A DNA stretch of 16,402 bases from an uncultured Phascolarctobacterium sp. (GTDB taxonomy: Bacteria; Bacillota; Negativicutes; Acidaminococcales; Acidaminococcaceae): positions 1-16,402 of the forward strand of contig CASEGD010000028.1 of the NCBI GenBank assembly GCA_949287345.1, read 5' to 3'. The first letter of the stretch is position 1; every line of letters starts with the position of its first letter. Shown here in pieces: positions 14,618-16,402 of this stretch. The notes beneath the pieces are model-generated. The model searched no databases, was not told the DNA's origin, and was given only the letters and a program-made list of their open reading frames with translations. The position numbers and the translations under genes were made by a program.

Positions 14618-16006
14618 TCAAGCTTGCTTGGCGCCCGGTTTAAGCATGGCCACAACCGCGTAAGCCACAATGCACACCAGCCATTCCATATAAATAATGT
14701 TCGGCACAATGCGCACTGCCGGTACAAGCTGCCACAAAATAAGCATTACAAAACCGGCCAGCAGTGTCCAGAAGCCTGCTTCCTTACAGCTGTATTTTGG
14801 AAAGAACAGCGCCACGATAACGATAACGCTGAACGCCGCCGTCAGGCTCAAACCTATCATAATCGTCCCCAAAATGCTGGATACCGTCATCGCCAGCCCC
14901 AAAGTCATAATGCCGCTTACCATTACGCACAGGCGCGTCATCAAAATCTGTTTGGCACCGTCAGCCGCAGGGTTGATAAAGCGTTTGTAAATATCGTTGC
15001 TGAACAGCGTGCCTGCCGATAACAGCAGGTTGCACGCGGTGGAAACATCCGCCGCCCACAACGCCGCCAGCGTTACACCGGCCAAAAGCGGCTGCAAGCT
15101 TACAATAACTTCCGGCAGTGCCAAAGCAGCCTGCGCGTCCGGGTACATCGCCTTGGCGCAGATGCCCAGAAACGCCGCCAGCACGCCGACCGGCAGCATA
15201 ATAATGCCGCCCCATACAAAGCCTTTTTTAGCCGTTGCCGCGTCCTTCGCGCCCAGCGAAATCTGCAAAATGCTCTGCAATGACAGGTTTACCGTAACAA
15301 GCGTTACCACCCAGCTGGTAATCGTCATCATGCCAACGCCTTCGGTAAAGCTGAACCACGGCACGCCCGCAGGCAGCGACGCAGCCAGGCCTTCCATCCC
15401 GCCAACGCGGTAAAACTGCACCACGGTGGCGATTAAAATACCTACATATATAAGCACAATGTTAAGCACGTTGGACAGCGACGCCGACCACATGCCGCCG
15501 ATAAAAGTAATGCCGATAAACACAATAGCACTGACAACCATGCCGGTCTGGAAGTCGAACACGTCCGGCATAATGGCGTGCAGAATGCTGCCGCCCGCAA
15601 TGTATTGCAGCGAGATGATAACAAGCTGAATGACAATCTGGCAGAAGACGCCCAGCACAACAGCCTTCATGTCATGGTGGCGTTCAATCAGTTCGGAAAT
15701 CGTGGTGATATTCTGCTCGCGGTATTTTTTAGCCATAAACAGGCCCATCACAATCGCGCCCAGCGCCCAGGCAATGGTGTACCAACCGGCAGAAAGCCCC
15801 ACACGGAAAGCATGTTCCGACACACCGATGGTAGACGCGCCGCCAACCGCAAGGCCGATAATGGTAACGGCAATCAGCGGCGTTGAAAGTTTGCGCCCTG
15901 CCAGCGCGTAGTTTTCCGCCTCGCCCTCGCTGCGCTTTTTGGCGTACCAGCTGATGGCGAACAGCGCCACAATGTACAATATTAAAATTGCTAACGAAAT
16001 TGACAT
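14618..16006 (-). CDS. Sodium:solute symporter family protein
   Basis: This 462-residue integral membrane protein has about 12-13 hydrophobic helices. Family marks include an N-terminal NYALAGRKLSTPLIA after the first helix (YxLAGR motif), a Gly-rich second helix (GLAVGGASTIG), the YREQNITTISELIERHH segment, and GGMWSASLSNVLNI, which corresponds to the SSS signature GGxxS...TDxxQ with Asn in place of Asp and Gln. WAADVSTACNLLLSAGTLFSNDIYKRFI, also typical, lies in the second half. It should import an organic solute with Na+; the substrate cannot be named. The ATG at 16006 has AGGGGAGGA at a good distance, and a promoter lies 50-80 nt upstream. It is monocistronic and convergent with autotransporter 2. 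Confidence 0.9.
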   Translation of the reverse strand: MSISLAILILYIVALFAISWYAKKRSEGEAENYALAGRKLSTPLIAVTIIGLAVGGASTIGVSEHAFRVGLSAGWYTIAWALGAIVMGLFMAKKYREQNITTISELIERHHDMKAVVLGVFCQIVIQLVIISLQYIAGGSILHAIMPDVFDFQTGMVVSAIVFIGITFIGGMWSASLSNVLNIVLIYVGILIATVVQFYRVGGMEGLAASLPAGVPWFSFTEGVGMMTITSWVVTLVTVNLSLQSILQISLGAKDAATAKKGFVWGGIIMLPVGVLAAFLGICAKAMYPDAQAALALPEVIVSLQPLLAGVTLAALWAADVSTACNLLLSAGTLFSNDIYKRFINPAADGAKQILMTRLCVMVSGIMTLGLAMTVSSILGTIMIGLSLTAAFSVIVIVALFFPKYSCKEAGFWTLLAGFVMLILWQLVPAVRIVPNIIYMEWLVCIVAYAVVAMLKPGAKQA

Positions 16007-16055
16007 AAAATCCTCCCCTTATTTGGCAGCTTCCCAAAATTTCAGTAACGGTTTT

Positions 16056-16084
16056 ATTTTATGCAAACACGCCGCCAAAGTCAA
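16056..16084 (-). promoter_or_regulatory. Promoter of sodium:solute symporter gene
   Basis: On the minus strand TTGACT (16084-16079), a 17-bp spacer and TAAAAT (16061-16056) form a near-consensus sigma-A promoter, giving a leader of about 45 nt that contains the AGGGGAGGA ribosome site. Confidence 0.8.
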
Positions 16085-16229
16085 TAGAGCTATGCATAAT
16101 CCGCGCAAAAAGCTGCATAAAAATGCCAAAACGTTTATAAAAGCGTTACATTAAAAACAAATTGCGTGTTTTGCCGCTTCCCGCCTTGGCGGGATAAAAA
16201 ATTTTTTTGAAAAAATTTTAAAAATAGTG
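16085..16229. other. Divergent intergenic segment, AT-rich
   Basis: No gene is seen. A short hairpin TCCCGCC/GGCGGGA (16179-16194) is followed on the plus strand by runs of A and T up to the tRNA promoter. The A/T tracts just upstream of 16230 could act as an UP element for the tRNA promoter. The hairpin could be a weak terminator but its role is unclear. Confidence 0.4.
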
Positions 16230-16258
16230 TTGACATGAGCGCCAATAACCAGTATAAT
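16230..16258 (+). promoter_or_regulatory. Consensus promoter of tRNA-Arg
   Basis: TTGACA (16230-16235), exactly 17 bp, then TATAAT (16253-16258): a perfect consensus sigma-A promoter, preceded by A/T tracts and placed 32 bp ahead of the tRNA. Confidence 0.92.
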
Positions 16259-16290
16259 ATCATTTGTCAGCAGCGAGAGCGCTGAAACGT

Positions 16291-16367
16291 GACTCCGTAG
16301 CTCAGCTGGATAGAGCGTTTGACTACGAATCAAAAGGTCGCAGGTTCGAATCCTGCCGGGGCCACCA
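16291..16367 (+). tRNA. tRNA-Arg (anticodon ACG)
   Basis: A 77-nt cloverleaf including the encoded CCA. The D stem is GCTC/GAGC, the anticodon stem TTTGA/TCAAA with loop CTACGAA (anticodon ACG, expected to become ICG and read CGU/CGC/CGA), and the T arm GCAGG-TTCGAAT-CCTGC. The acceptor stem is GACTCCG against CGGGGCC, which gives an A2-C71 mismatch and a T4-G69 wobble; a fully paired arm would begin GGCCCCG. The consensus promoter and terminator argue that it is expressed. Confidence 0.95.
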
Positions 16368-16378
16368 ATTAAAAAATG

Positions 16379-16402
16379 ACACCGCAGCAATGCGGTGTTT
16401 TT
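16379..16402 (+). terminator. Terminator of tRNA-Arg
   Basis: ACACCGCA pairs with TGCGGTGT around a GCAA tetraloop and runs into a T-tract at the right edge of the window. It lies 11 nt after the tRNA CCA, so the tRNA is probably a single-gene transcript. Confidence 0.88.

Noticed and set aside
16151..16390. Minus-strand open frame of 79 codons containing GRIRTCDLLIRSQTLYPAELR
   Set aside because: It is the antisense of the tRNA-Arg gene; this peptide is a well-known spurious translation of tRNA loci.

Overview
The window looks like chromosomal DNA of a diderm Firmicute (class Negativicutes). Low-GC Firmicute-style ribosome sites, Bacillus-like speE-speB gene order and sigma-A promoters occur beside two large autotransporters with a signal peptide and a C-terminal outer-membrane beta-barrel. 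Assignment to Negativicutes (perhaps Acidaminococcaceae) is inference.

Left part (1-6675, all minus strand): a tightly packed polyamine operon is read from right to left: arginine decarboxylase (speA, 3693-5156), spermidine synthase (speE), agmatinase (speB), carboxynorspermidine synthase (a saccharopine-dehydrogenase relative) and carboxynorspermidine decarboxylase (nspC, cut by the left edge). Arginine would go to agmatine and then putrescine. Putrescine can then be aminopropylated by SpeE or extended through carboxyspermidine by the last two enzymes. Between speA and the upstream genes lies about 340 nt of strongly structured non-coding sequence ending in an intrinsic terminator. Upstream of that are an unrecognised 125-residue protein and a WYL-type regulator that seems to have lost its WYL core.

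Middle (6676-12076): a gene-poor stretch carries a 510-bp MITE-like element whose ends are imperfect inverted repeats. It is followed by the first autotransporter gene (7563-10885), broken by a -1 frameshift near 9305. A bidirectional terminator separates it from a convergent MntA-HepT (type VII) toxin-antitoxin pair. Next come a 32-residue membrane peptide gene with an opposing promoter downstream, resembling a type I toxin-antitoxin locus, and the promoter and leader of the second autotransporter.

Right part (12077-16402): an intact 815-residue autotransporter paralogue, a strong terminator, a convergent sodium:solute symporter gene, and a tRNA-Arg(ACG) gene with a consensus promoter and its own terminator.

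The two autotransporter genes share a leader with a G7 tract and a hairpin that buries the Shine-Dalgarno sequence, a signal peptide and a nearly constant barrel, while their passengers differ. This is the pattern of a variable surface-protein family. In Negativicutes such as Selenomonas, polyamines are attached to peptidoglycan and help hold the outer membrane, so the polyamine operon and the surface genes may both serve the cell envelope; that link is inference.
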